DNA of 64,000 nt from Mediterranea sp. (in: CFB group bacteria) (GTDB lineage Bacteria; Bacteroidota; Bacteroidia; Bacteroidales; Bacteroidaceae): assembly GCA_031261785.1 (NCBI GenBank), contig JAISIZ010000117.1:1-64000 (forward strand), given 5' to 3'. The position numbers and the translations under genes are program-made. Shown here one piece after another: positions 1 through 8,007 of the stretch. The notes beneath the pieces are model-generated. The model saw only the letters and a list, made by a program, of their open reading frames with translations. It did not search any database and was not told where the DNA came from. Numbering within the stretch: the stretch's first letter is position 1; every line of letters begins with the position of its first letter.

Positions 1-797
1 GTCACTTCGTAGCCCAGGGCGTTGACCAACCACGGCTGTCCCTCGGTAGCTTCCCAAACCAGCGGAAAGCAATCCTCGTCGAACACCTGTCCCGTGGCGG
101 CGGTGTGCTGCATATAGAGTTCGTGTATCTCTTCCTTGGAGAACTTGCCCAAGCGGAGCGATTCGGCCTTGATGTTGAATGCCGAACCTCCGGTGATGAT
201 GTCCTGGTTGGAGAGCACGATGCGATAGTCGCGCACGTCGCGCACGCCACAGAGGATGACCGATTGCGGGAAAGCGGCGGGACGCTGGTCGTACCCGCTG
301 CGGATCTGCCGTAGCACGCTCACGAGCGAATCTCCCACCAAAGCGTCAATCTCATCGATGATGAGCACCAAGGGACGGTCGAGTGCCTGACAAAGGAAAA
401 AGAGATAATCCGAGAGTAATGTTTCCGCAGATCCTCCCGCTTTCGCTTTATCCAACGCGCGTGCGGGAATCTCCTCGTCTACGATCAGGGACAGGCGACG
501 GGCAATCAGATTGGCCACGGCCCTTATCGCCCTCTCCGCCTCATTGCGGGCAGCCTGCCCACCTTCGATATTGACATAGACGGCATAATATTTGCCTTGC
601 TCATTCAGATAATCGCGCAGGGCGAGCATGCACGAGGTCTTCCCCGTCTGCCTCGGGGCGTGAAGCACGAAGTACTTCTCTTGGTCGATCAGCGTTTCTA
701 TCTCCTCCAGATCGAAGCGCGAGAGCGGATCCACGTTGTAGTGAGACTCGGGTTTGATGGGACCCGCCGTATTGAAATATTTGCTTATCGGTGCCAT
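1..797 (-). CDS. AAA-type ATPase, C-terminal part outside window
   Basis: Open from an ATG at 797 to the left edge, so only about the first 265 residues are present. The protein opens MAPISKYFNTAGPIKPESHY and contains a P-loop around residues 45-55 (HAPRQTGKTS, with Ala at the usual first Gly) and a hydrophobic Walker B-like segment LVLIIDEIDALVG. This arrangement is typical of the single-P-loop ATP-binding proteins common in Bacteroidetes (AAA-like families; often orphan genes of unknown role). No partner gene is visible, as the next gene upstream is separated by a repeat-rich gap. The ATPase fold is well supported. The biological role is unknown. Confidence 0.75.
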   Translation of the reverse strand, partial: MAPISKYFNTAGPIKPESHYNVDPLSRFDLEEIETLIDQEKYFVLHAPRQTGKTSCMLALRDYLNEQGKYYAVYVNIEGGQAARNEAERAIRAVANLIARRLSLIVDEEIPARALDKAKAGGSAETLLSDYLFFLCQALDRPLVLIIDEIDALVGDSLVSVLRQIRSGYDQRPAAFPQSVILCGVRDVRDYRIVLSNQDIITGGSAFNIKAESLRLGKFSKEEIHELYMQHTAATGQVFDEDCFPLVWEATEGQPWLVNALGYEV

Positions 798-886
798 GAT
801 GTATCCATTATTAGGGTGCGACATGGGACAAAGATAGGGCATTCTTTCCGCAGGAGCAAGAAAATAGGGAAGTTTCGATTTGGGGA

Positions 887-1137
887 ACCACGGAGGACAC
901 AGAGTTACACGGAGTTATTTGCACCACAGAGATCATGTGGAGATGTGGCATGCCGCGTCTCGTTTTGCACCACAGATTACACAGATTAGCACAGATTGGA
1001 TAATGATATGGAGACTTTTGCACCACAGATTACACGGATTGGCACGGATTGTCCAATCGCCACGTTAAAAGAATCTGTGCGAATCTGTGGAATCTGTGGT
1101 GCAAAATAACTCCGTGTAACTCTGTGTCCTCTGTGGT
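887..1137. repeat. nested intergenic inverted repeat (ACCACAGAGGACACAGAG family)
   Basis: The gap at 798-1150 holds no gene. Outer arms at 887-919 and 1105-1137 are inverted copies, 32 of 33 bases matching (left arm begins ACCACGGAGGACACAGAG). Between them lie three direct copies of a word like GCACCACAGATTACACAGAT (starting near 921, 961 and 1020; the first is diverged), and an inverted counterpart at about 1072-1104. The same outer word recurs at 23392-23495. The transcript of either strand could fold into a long hairpin. It lies just past the stop codon of the Wzc-like gene, so it may also act as its 3' end. Confidence 0.85.
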
Positions 1138-1150
1138 GCGATGCTGTGGT

Positions 1151-3556
1151 TCATCCTTCCCCGTAATGATACCCGTAATGGTAGTGGTAACCGTACTTGC
1201 GGCCGTACATGGACGAGGTGCCGTTGAGCAAGAGGGCGAGGTTGTTGAACTTACGGTCGGCGTAGTAACCGTCGATGGTGGGGAGCAGTTCGCGCTCGAG
1301 CAGGCCGGCACGGACAACGAACAAGGTAAGGTCGACCCAGCGGGCGATGATGGAGGTGTCGGCTACCATCTCAACGGGAGGGCAGTCGATAAAGATGTAG
1401 TCGTACTCGCCGCGCAGGGTGGAAAGCAACTCCTCGAGACGGGGACTGAACAGCAACTCGGTGGGGTTGGGAGGGAGGGAACCCACGGGGATGATGTCGG
1501 GCAGGATGTCGTTGTTGGAGGTGTCGTCAGCGGGAGTATCGCCGGGCGAGACGATGGAGCGCCAGTCGGCGACTTGTCCCGCCAAGTAGTTGGAGATGCC
1601 CTCCCGGGGAGAGCGTACCTGCTTGCTCAGCGTGGCGCGGCGCAGGTCGAGGTCGATGAGGATGACGCGCTTCTTCTTGATGGCGAAGCTGGCGGAGAGG
1701 TTGAGCGACATGAAGGTCTTGCCGCTGCCCTGGTTGAGGGAGGTGAGCATCACGACCTTGTAGGGCTTGTCCTTGTCGCTCATGAACTCGAGGTTGGTGC
1801 GCACTACCCGGAAGGCATCGTTGACGACGTCGCGGTTCTCCGCTTTCACCACCACCACGCGTTCGTTGGGGCGGCGCTTGGAGCCGCCGGACTTCTTCGC
1901 GTCTTTGAGGCGGGCGTCGGTGACCAGCGGTATCTCGCCGAGAAAGGGAAGGGAGAGGCTCTCGAGATCCTTGCGTCCGCGCACCTTGGTGTTCGTGCTC
2001 TCCAACACGAAGATGACGACGGCGGGCGCCAGCAGGCCGATGACGAAGGCCACCATCAGGATGTTCATCTTGCGCGGGGCGGTGGGGGTGGCGCTGCCCC
2101 GGGGCGCGGTGATGACCCGCGTGTTGTAGGCGGTGAAGGCTTGCGACAGCTCGTTCTCCTCGCGCTTCTGGAGGAGGTAGAGGTAGAGTTCCTCTTTCAC
2201 CTTCTGCTGGCGCTCCACGGAGAGGAGATACTTGGCCTTGTTGGGGCTGGCAGCCAATTGTCCGGTGGTGGTCACCTCTTGCCGGCGTATGCTGCTGATC
2301 TGCGTGTTGAGCGCCACGATGAGGTTGTCGACCGACTGTATGATGGTATTCTGCATGCTCTGCAGAGAGTTGGCCAGGTCGATGACCAACGGATTCCTCT
2401 CGCTGCTGTTGGCGATCAGCTTGTTGCGGTTGAGCACCATGGCGTTGTACTCGCCGATCTGGCTCTCGATGTTGCCGTTGTCGATGCCCGAGTTGGTGGG
2501 CAGCGGCTGGTCGAGCGACTTGCCGTTCAGCTCCTGGCGGATGTAGCGTGCGGTGGAGAGTTGCGTGCCGAGGGTGAGCAGCTCCTTCTGGTTCTCGGCC
2601 GACTGGCTCATGTAGAGGCTCGACGCCGCGTGGACGTCGGGCAGGAGGTTCTTGCTCTTGTAGTCGGAAATGTTCTCGTCGACATGGCCGAGGTCGTTCT
2701 CGATGACCCCCAGGCGTCCGTCGATGAACTGCGAGGTGCTGATGGCGATCTGGTTCTTGTCGCGAATCCAGTTTTCGTTGTACACGGCGATGAGGGTGTT
2801 GAGTATATCCTCGGCCTTCCGCGTGGAGGGGTCGCTGACGCTCAGGTTGATGATGGTGGCGTCCTGGTTGCCCAGCTCGGCCCGCAGCCTCGAGGTGTAG
2901 AGGTCGGTGGCGCCCTGCACGCTCCCGCGGCTGTAATAGATAGACTTGCCCACGAACTCGGCCGTCAGCGTCGGCGTGGCGGCGATGACGACGGGACCTG
3001 CCACCGTACGCAGCGTGTCGCCCATCTTCCCGCCCGACGGACCCGCGGCATCCTCGCCACCGACGAGGAAGTCGGTGAGGGTGAACGTCTCGGCCGACAC
3101 GGGCGTGATGGTGAACGCCACGTCGACATCGCCCTTCGCGCCGAACGTGACGCTAACGGGCGACGAGCGGTAGAGTTCCACGTCCTTCAGGCCGCGGCGG
3201 ACGGTATAGGTCTCGTTCAGGCCGAGGCGGATCACCACCTCGCCCATCAGCGTGGGCGACTGCAAGGTGAGCAACTCGTTGTTGATGTTGGTGTTCGACT
3301 TGAAGATGCCCATGTCGGCGAAGGTGTTGCTCATCTCGGTGGTGGAGCCGCCACTCTTGGAATCGTCCTTGATGAGCACGGAGGCCGTGCGGGTGTAGAC
3401 GGGCGGCGTGCTGAGCAGGTAGAAAGCCGCCACGGCCAGGGCCACCAGCAGGGAGAGGGCGAACCAATGCCACTTGGGGAGGAACATGCCCCACAGGTCC
3501 TGGAGGCGGACGAAGTCGTTGGCAGGTCGGGCCACCGTTGTTTTCTTTTCGGTCAT
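1151..3556 (-). CDS. Wzc-like polysaccharide co-polymerase / BY tyrosine kinase
   Basis: An 801-residue inner-membrane protein of the Wzc/ExoP class, which sets chain length of exported polysaccharide and autophosphorylates on tyrosine. A first membrane segment lies near residues 33-50 (ALSLLVALAVAAFYLL) and a second near 500-520. The periplasmic part between them carries Wzz and GNVR-type regions. The C-terminal kinase domain has Walker A NQGSGKTFMSLN, Walker A' RVILIDLDLRR and Walker B DYIFIDCPP. It ends in a Tyr cluster (YGRKYGYHYHYGYHYGEG), the expected autophosphorylation tail. Its ATG abuts the stop codon of the Wza-like gene with no gap, so the two are co-translated. Last gene of the polysaccharide operon in this window. 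Confidence 0.93.
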   Translation of the reverse strand: MTEKKTTVARPANDFVRLQDLWGMFLPKWHWFALSLLVALAVAAFYLLSTPPVYTRTASVLIKDDSKSGGSTTEMSNTFADMGIFKSNTNINNELLTLQSPTLMGEVVIRLGLNETYTVRRGLKDVELYRSSPVSVTFGAKGDVDVAFTITPVSAETFTLTDFLVGGEDAAGPSGGKMGDTLRTVAGPVVIAATPTLTAEFVGKSIYYSRGSVQGATDLYTSRLRAELGNQDATIINLSVSDPSTRKAEDILNTLIAVYNENWIRDKNQIAISTSQFIDGRLGVIENDLGHVDENISDYKSKNLLPDVHAASSLYMSQSAENQKELLTLGTQLSTARYIRQELNGKSLDQPLPTNSGIDNGNIESQIGEYNAMVLNRNKLIANSSERNPLVIDLANSLQSMQNTIIQSVDNLIVALNTQISSIRRQEVTTTGQLAASPNKAKYLLSVERQQKVKEELYLYLLQKREENELSQAFTAYNTRVITAPRGSATPTAPRKMNILMVAFVIGLLAPAVVIFVLESTNTKVRGRKDLESLSLPFLGEIPLVTDARLKDAKKSGGSKRRPNERVVVVKAENRDVVNDAFRVVRTNLEFMSDKDKPYKVVMLTSLNQGSGKTFMSLNLSASFAIKKKRVILIDLDLRRATLSKQVRSPREGISNYLAGQVADWRSIVSPGDTPADDTSNNDILPDIIPVGSLPPNPTELLFSPRLEELLSTLRGEYDYIFIDCPPVEMVADTSIIARWVDLTLFVVRAGLLERELLPTIDGYYADRKFNNLALLLNGTSSMYGRKYGYHYHYGYHYGEG

Positions 3557-4357
3557 TTACTTGAATATCAATACTCCCAGCGAGGTGAGCAGCGAGGCGA
3601 GGCTGATCCAGAGGGAGACGGATTTGACATTGTTTTCGTTGATGGTGGACTGCCCCGCGCGCACCTTGTTGGGCTGCACGTACACCACGTCGTTCTGCTT
3701 CAGGTAGTAGGCGGGCGAGGCGAACAAATCCTTGGCGCGGAGGTCGACCCAGTGGGTGACGCGCTGGCCCTCCTCCTCGCGGATGACGGAGACGGGGAAT
3801 CGCCGGCCATAGATGGTGAGGTCGCCGGCCATGCTGAGGGCCTCGAGGATGGTGACCTGGTCCTTGGCGATGTTGTATTGACCGGGCGACTTCACCTCGC
3901 CGAGCACGGAGAAGTGAAGGTTCATGAACTCCACGGTCACCACGGGGTCGTTCACCAAGTTGGCGTCCATCAGCCGTTTCTTCACCAGGGCGGCGATCTC
4001 GCTCTTGGTCATGCCGGCCACGCGGAGCTTGCCCAGCACGGGGAAGTCGATGCAGCCCTGCCCGTCGAGCGTGTAGCCCGACACTTCGCCGTTGCTGTTG
4101 CTGCCCAGCAGCGTGGGCTGTCCGGCACGGTACTGCACGCGGGTGAGGTTGAACAGCGCCGCCAGCTGCGGATCCTTGCTCGACACCACGATGGAGATTT
4201 GGTCCTGTGGCTGCACGGTGATCGCGCGTCCGTTGTCTATCGTCTCGTATTCCCCGGGCATCACGTCCTGGAAGTAGAGAATCTTCTTCGACGTGTGGCA
4301 GGAGCTGAGCGCCGCCACGAGGAGAAGAAGGCATAATACACGATTTTTCATAAGCAT
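3557..4357 (-). CDS. Wza-like polysaccharide export outer-membrane lipoprotein
   Basis: A 266-residue BexD/CtrA/VexA-type protein that forms the outer-membrane channel for surface polysaccharide. A lipoprotein signal ends at Cys20 (VAALSSC). The next region carries the polysaccharide-export domain (AITVQPQDQISIVVSSKDPQ), followed by two SLBB-type segments (LDGQGCIDFPVLGKLRVAGM and EFMNLHFSVLGEVKSPGQY). A hydrophobic stretch close to the C-terminus (VSLWISLASLLTSLGVLIF) would be the membrane-crossing helix. Start could be Met1 or Met3. Lies between the WecA-like and Wzc-like genes, the classic order for export. Confidence 0.93.
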   Translation of the reverse strand: MLMKNRVLCLLLLVAALSSCHTSKKILYFQDVMPGEYETIDNGRAITVQPQDQISIVVSSKDPQLAALFNLTRVQYRAGQPTLLGSNSNGEVSGYTLDGQGCIDFPVLGKLRVAGMTKSEIAALVKKRLMDANLVNDPVVTVEFMNLHFSVLGEVKSPGQYNIAKDQVTILEALSMAGDLTIYGRRFPVSVIREEEGQRVTHWVDLRAKDLFASPAYYLKQNDVVYVQPNKVRAGQSTINENNVKSVSLWISLASLLTSLGVLIFK

Positions 4358-4396
4358 TACATTCTGTATATCTTTCTATATGATTGGAGTATCTTG

Positions 4397-5509
4397 TTAG
4401 TCCATCGCGGCTTCGGCACCGCACCGCCTGCGGATGAGCGCGCCGATGTAGCAATGCATGGCTGTCCACAGGGCCACGTCGAGCAAGAGCAGCTGGGTGG
4501 CGTTGAGGAAGTGGATGAGCCAGAGGTTGACCAGCGCGAAGACGAAGGCGATGGCCACGATGCAAGCCATGGCCGCGTGTTGCGACAGGCCCAGGTCCAT
4601 GAAGCGATGGTGGATGTGGCTGCGGTCGCCCACGAAGAGCTTCTTGCGGCAACGCACCCGGTAGAGAATGACCCTGGCCACGTCGAGCAGCGGAACCATG
4701 AGGAAGGAAAAGGCGATGACGATGGTGCTGGGGAAAAGGGTGTCCTTGGAGAGGTCGGGGATGCTGAGACGGATAGCCATCACCGCCAGCAACAGGCCGA
4801 TGGTGAGCGAACCGGTGTCGCCCATGAAGAGCTTGCGCCTCGAACGCCCGAACACATTATAATAAAAGAAGGGCAACAGCACGCCCAGCGCGCCCGCGGC
4901 GAGAAAGGCGTACATCCACCACTCCAGGCGGATGAACATGTAGCCGAAGGCGAGAAGGGCGATCAGCCCCAAGCCCGAGGCCAGCCCGTCGATGCCGTCG
5001 ATGAGGTTGATGGCGTTCAGCATGTACACCACGGCGAGCACGGTGAGCGGAGCGCCTATCCAAAAAGGTATGGCATGGATGCCGAAGAGGCCGTGGAGAT
5101 CGCTGAAGTAGAGGCCCGAGAGCACCATCACCACGCCGCAGAAGGTCTGCACCGTGAACTTATGGCGCGAATTGACCCCGATCAGATCGTCCATGATGCC
5201 CAGCAGGTAGAGCGTGAAGAGGCAGATACCGGTGGCCAGCAGGCGATTGGTGAGGGAGAGGTCCAGCATGTCGTGACCCATATACAGGTTGTGACAAACG
5301 ATGGTGAGGGCGGACGAGACAAAGATGGCCGGGAAGAAAGCGACGCCTCCCAACCGGGGCACGCGGCCAACGTGTGTCTTTCGATCGCCCGTCGTATCGA
5401 AAAGGCGTCGTTTGAAAGAAACTAAGGAAATCTTAGGCAGCACAAGGGCGCACAGCAGGAATCCCATAACGAACGTAAATAAAATCTCTATTATACGCAG
5501 GTAATTCAT
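4397..5509 (-). CDS. WecA/MraY-family undecaprenyl-phosphate sugar-1-phosphate transferase
   Basis: A 370-residue polytopic membrane protein that loads the first sugar phosphate onto the lipid carrier for polysaccharide assembly. About ten hydrophobic segments are visible. Family motifs: LGIMDDLIGVN (DDxx, Mg/substrate), NAINLIDGIDGLASG (NxxNxxDGIDGL), MGDTGSLTIG, and the cytoplasmic HIHHR motif near residue 300 that marks the WecA rather than MraY branch. It is the first enzyme gene after the UpxY antiterminator and precedes the Wza- and Wzc-like genes with a gap of about 40 bases. The exact sugar (GlcNAc or another HexNAc) cannot be told from the sequence. Confidence 0.92.
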   Translation of the reverse strand: MNYLRIIEILFTFVMGFLLCALVLPKISLVSFKRRLFDTTGDRKTHVGRVPRLGGVAFFPAIFVSSALTIVCHNLYMGHDMLDLSLTNRLLATGICLFTLYLLGIMDDLIGVNSRHKFTVQTFCGVVMVLSGLYFSDLHGLFGIHAIPFWIGAPLTVLAVVYMLNAINLIDGIDGLASGLGLIALLAFGYMFIRLEWWMYAFLAAGALGVLLPFFYYNVFGRSRRKLFMGDTGSLTIGLLLAVMAIRLSIPDLSKDTLFPSTIVIAFSFLMVPLLDVARVILYRVRCRKKLFVGDRSHIHHRFMDLGLSQHAAMACIVAIAFVFALVNLWLIHFLNATQLLLLDVALWTAMHCYIGALIRRRCGAEAAMD

Positions 5510-5539
5510 AATTAAGTGTTGATTGATATAGGAACATTT

Positions 5540-6529
5540 CTACAAAGGCAGGAACGGGTAGTGGACATGGAGCGATTCCATGCTCGATTCGACCGTTTCT
5601 TTCAAATCGGATGAAGTGTAATTATTCTTTATAATATCATGCAATATAGCGGACAATTCACGACAAGTGGCGGTAGCTTCCCGTGTGCTTATTCGGTCGT
5701 TTCCTTCGTATAAAGCGCGGAAATGGTGCCCAAACTGTCCGATAAGGAACAGGCATATCTCGATAGAGGGGTAAATGTTCTTGCCTTCGCCCGTATCGGC
5801 GAGGCCCGTGCGGGCCTGCTCCATCCAAGGACGGACGCTATCGACTATCGCCATCACGTCGAGCTGGGTGGCGGGATGAAAGAAGCAACGGGCGATCTCG
5901 GCCTGGACGGGTGTCAGCCCGGACATCTCATCCGCCGGAAGAGCCGATAAGCCCAGCTGGCCGCGGCGCAGGCGCACGTACTCGTCGAGGTTCTCGAAAC
6001 TCTCCTTATGGATGCCGCCGATAGCCACGGTCATTCCACCGATGGAGGTGACGATGCACTTGTCGCGGGCGATGCGTATGCGGAATCCCTCCAGCCCCGC
6101 CAACGGACCTGAGGTGATGCGTACCAAGGCGTTTCCCTCGGAGTAGTAACTGAATGTGTGGGGCATGAAACGTATGCGGGCGGGATTGACGGCGGAGAGG
6201 CGCATGAAGGGCTGCATCACGCTGTCGGCGATGCAGGCCGTGAGGCCCGTGCCGCAATCCTTCACCAGATAGAGGCCGAAGAAATTTTGGGAGAGCGAAC
6301 GCCGGATGCCGTCGAGGTCGCCCCGCACGAAGAGCAAGCCCGAGATGGTGGGACGCTCCTCCTTGCGCACGCGCCGCCTGTCCGCCTTGCAATACACGAT
6401 GCTGGTGTGCACGAAGACCTCGTACGCCTCCCGTTCGAGGAGCTGGCGCACCCGATCCATCTTCTTGTGATGGACAAAGAGGTAATACCAGGATGTGGAG
6501 GTGGATTCTCGCTCTTGCGCTTGAAACAT
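5540..6529 (-). CDS. UpxY-type NusG-like transcription antiterminator
   Basis: Likely processive antiterminator for the downstream polysaccharide operon. The frame is open from an ATG at 6622, but homology to the NGN domain only begins at WYYLFVHHKKMDRV, so Met at 6529 (329 residues) is preferred. The NGN domain spans roughly residues 14-110, with a KOW-like strand pair around 135-165 (GNALVRITSGPLAGLEGFRI). UpxY and NusG proteins are usually near 170-190 residues. Here about 140 extra residues follow, beginning near LSALPADEMSGLTPVQ, and resemble nothing I recognise. First gene of the operon, preceded by a leader of about 330 bases. Confidence 0.85.
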   Translation of the reverse strand: MFQAQERESTSTSWYYLFVHHKKMDRVRQLLEREAYEVFVHTSIVYCKADRRRVRKEERPTISGLLFVRGDLDGIRRSLSQNFFGLYLVKDCGTGLTACIADSVMQPFMRLSAVNPARIRFMPHTFSYYSEGNALVRITSGPLAGLEGFRIRIARDKCIVTSIGGMTVAIGGIHKESFENLDEYVRLRRGQLGLSALPADEMSGLTPVQAEIARCFFHPATQLDVMAIVDSVRPWMEQARTGLADTGEGKNIYPSIEICLFLIGQFGHHFRALYEGNDRISTREATATCRELSAILHDIIKNNYTSSDLKETVESSMESLHVHYPFLPL

Positions 6530-6671
6530 ATACGAAGGGATAGGTAATGCGTAGGCAGGGAGACAAGGAAAAGAAAGACGGAGGAAAGGAAGACGACAGC
6601 CCTTTCCGAGCTGGATAGACATCCCCGTCGGCGATCAGATTTTCACTCTGGTTATTAGTAAGGTTCCTGTA

Positions 6672-6788
6672 CTATACAGTGGCGTCGGAATTCTTGCTAA
6701 GGTATGTTTCGGCCAGTTTGGGGATTCCAGCAACCTGGCATGGAATAAAGAACGCAACAAGCTTGGATCTAAGAAACGTTCTTTTCAT
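6672..6788 (-). CDS. possible 38-residue leader ORF upstream of upxY
   Basis: Within the long leader of the polysaccharide operon a short frame runs from ATG at 6788 to TAG at 6672. The peptide begins MKRTFLRSKLVAFFIPCQVA and ends KNSDATV. It lies between the -7 box at 6866-6873 and the upxY start at 6529. The basic then hydrophobic N-terminus looks like a small membrane or signal-like peptide. No homology is recognised, and a chance ORF of this length is quite possible. An inverted CTGTA/TACAG pair overlaps its end at about 6668-6680. Confidence 0.3.
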   Translation of the reverse strand: MKRTFLRSKLVAFFIPCQVAGIPKLAETYLSKNSDATV

Positions 6789-6865
6789 CAAATAATATAC
6801 ATCTACTCTCATCAGCGTACCAAATATAATCTAAATTCAAAAATTCTCTTCTCAGTTCGTGGGGG

Positions 6866-6897
6866 CAAAGGTAGACTTTTTTTTTATATCTTCGCAA
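6866..6897 (-). promoter_or_regulatory. promoter of the polysaccharide operon
   Basis: On the minus strand a TACCTTTG box (6866-6873) fits the Bacteroidetes -7 consensus TAnnTTTG. A weaker TTGC sits 20 bases upstream (6894-6897) where TTTG is expected. Transcription would start near 6860, leaving an untranslated leader of about 330 bases before upxY, long enough to carry the RNA target that UpxY-type factors act on. Confidence 0.6.
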
Positions 6898-6956
6898 TCA
6901 TTGTCCTTTTTTCGCTAACAATTAACAATTGTTGTGGATTAAATGAAACCCGGAGC

Positions 6957-6987
6957 TTTGAGGAGTACATTCTTATCCATATCTTCG
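6957..6987 (+). promoter_or_regulatory. promoter of the DUF362/TonB-receptor unit
   Basis: TTTG at 6957-6960, 19 bases, then TATCTTCG at 6980-6987: a good match to the Bacteroidetes -33/-7 promoter with C in place of the third T of the -7 box, a variant also seen before leuA, rpsP and hisH. Transcription would start near 6993, leaving a leader of about 55 bases before the ATG at 7048. Confidence 0.65.
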
Positions 6988-7047
6988 CGTGCACCGAAAA
7001 GAACGTGTATTCACCACTTTTATTTAGGATTAAAACGCATTATCGCT

Positions 7048-8007
7048 ATGAGACATCTCGCCTTATCCCTATCCATCGCCTCGCTGCTGGCCTTCGCGCC
7101 CGGCGCCAACACCGCAAGCGGGCAGGAAGCGACGAAAGACACCGCCACGGTGTACTTCACCCGCCACATCAGCCCCAAGGGGCTGAAAGCCGTGTACCAA
7201 GCCATGCACTGGACACCCACCGACAAGGTGGCCGTGAAAGTGTCGACCGGCGAACCCCCATCGAGCAACTACCTGCGCCCCGAACTCATCGAGGAGGTGG
7301 TGAAAGCCGTAAAAGGCACCATCGTGGAGTGCAACACCGCCTACGGCGGACCACGCTCCAGGACCGACAGCCACCGCGAAGTGGCCAAGAAACATGGATT
7401 CACGCGGATAGCCGACGTGGACATACAAGACGCCGACGGCTCGACCACCCTGAAGGTGACGGACGGAGAGGTGCTGAAACAAAACTACGTCGGATCCCAC
7501 TTCGGCAACTACGGCTCGTACCTCGTCATCAGCCATTTCAAGGGCCACCAGATGGCCGGATTCGGCGGAGCCATCAAGAACATATCCATAGGCATCGCCT
7601 CGGCCAAGGGAAAGGCCTGGATACATAGTGGCGGGACGAGCGAACGGAATCCCTGGGGAGGCCGGCAAGAAGCGTTCCTCAAGGCGATGGCCGAAGCCGG
7701 AAAATCCGTCTCCGACGCCATGGGACAAGGCAAACGCATGGCCTACATCAACGTGATGAACCGCCTCTCCATAGACTGCGACTGCGACGGGCATCCTGCC
7801 GAACCCGACATACACGACATCGGCGTGCTGGCCTCGACCGACCCCGTGGCGCTGGACCAGGCCTGCATGGACCTGATCGACAAGGCGGAAGGGAACGAAT
7901 CGTTCGTGAAGCGGGTGGCCAACCGCGACGGCATGCTCACCGTGCGCCACGCCGATAAACTGGGACTGGGAACACGCGTGTACAAATTGGTCCTGATCGA
8001 CGAATGA
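7048..8007 (+). CDS. exported DUF362-domain protein
   Basis: A 319-residue protein with a clear signal peptide (MRHLALSLSIASLLAFAPGA). The start at 7048 is chosen because the signal peptide begins there and a promoter lies just upstream; the frame is open further 5'. The body fits the DUF362 family (KVAVKVSTGEPPSSNYLRPE near residue 50, HFKGHQMAGFGGAIKNISIG near 165, and a conserved Cys pair DCDCDGH near 245). DUF362 proteins often accompany 4Fe-4S domains, but no CxxCxxC cluster is visible here. It overlaps the next gene by 4 bases (ATGA), so it is translationally coupled to a TonB-dependent receptor. A role in metal or cofactor handling in the periplasm is inference. Confidence 0.8.
   Translation: MRHLALSLSIASLLAFAPGANTASGQEATKDTATVYFTRHISPKGLKAVYQAMHWTPTDKVAVKVSTGEPPSSNYLRPELIEEVVKAVKGTIVECNTAYGGPRSRTDSHREVAKKHGFTRIADVDIQDADGSTTLKVTDGEVLKQNYVGSHFGNYGSYLVISHFKGHQMAGFGGAIKNISIGIASAKGKAWIHSGGTSERNPWGGRQEAFLKAMAEAGKSVSDAMGQGKRMAYINVMNRLSIDCDCDGHPAEPDIHDIGVLASTDPVALDQACMDLIDKAEGNESFVKRVANRDGMLTVRHADKLGLGTRVYKLVLIDE

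Noticed and set aside
1049..4336. 1095-codon open frame on the plus strand
   Set aside because: It runs antisense to the Wzc- and Wza-like genes. The product is a low-complexity Val/Gly/Glu/His-rich string with no domain, as expected from the GC-rich codon use of the real genes.
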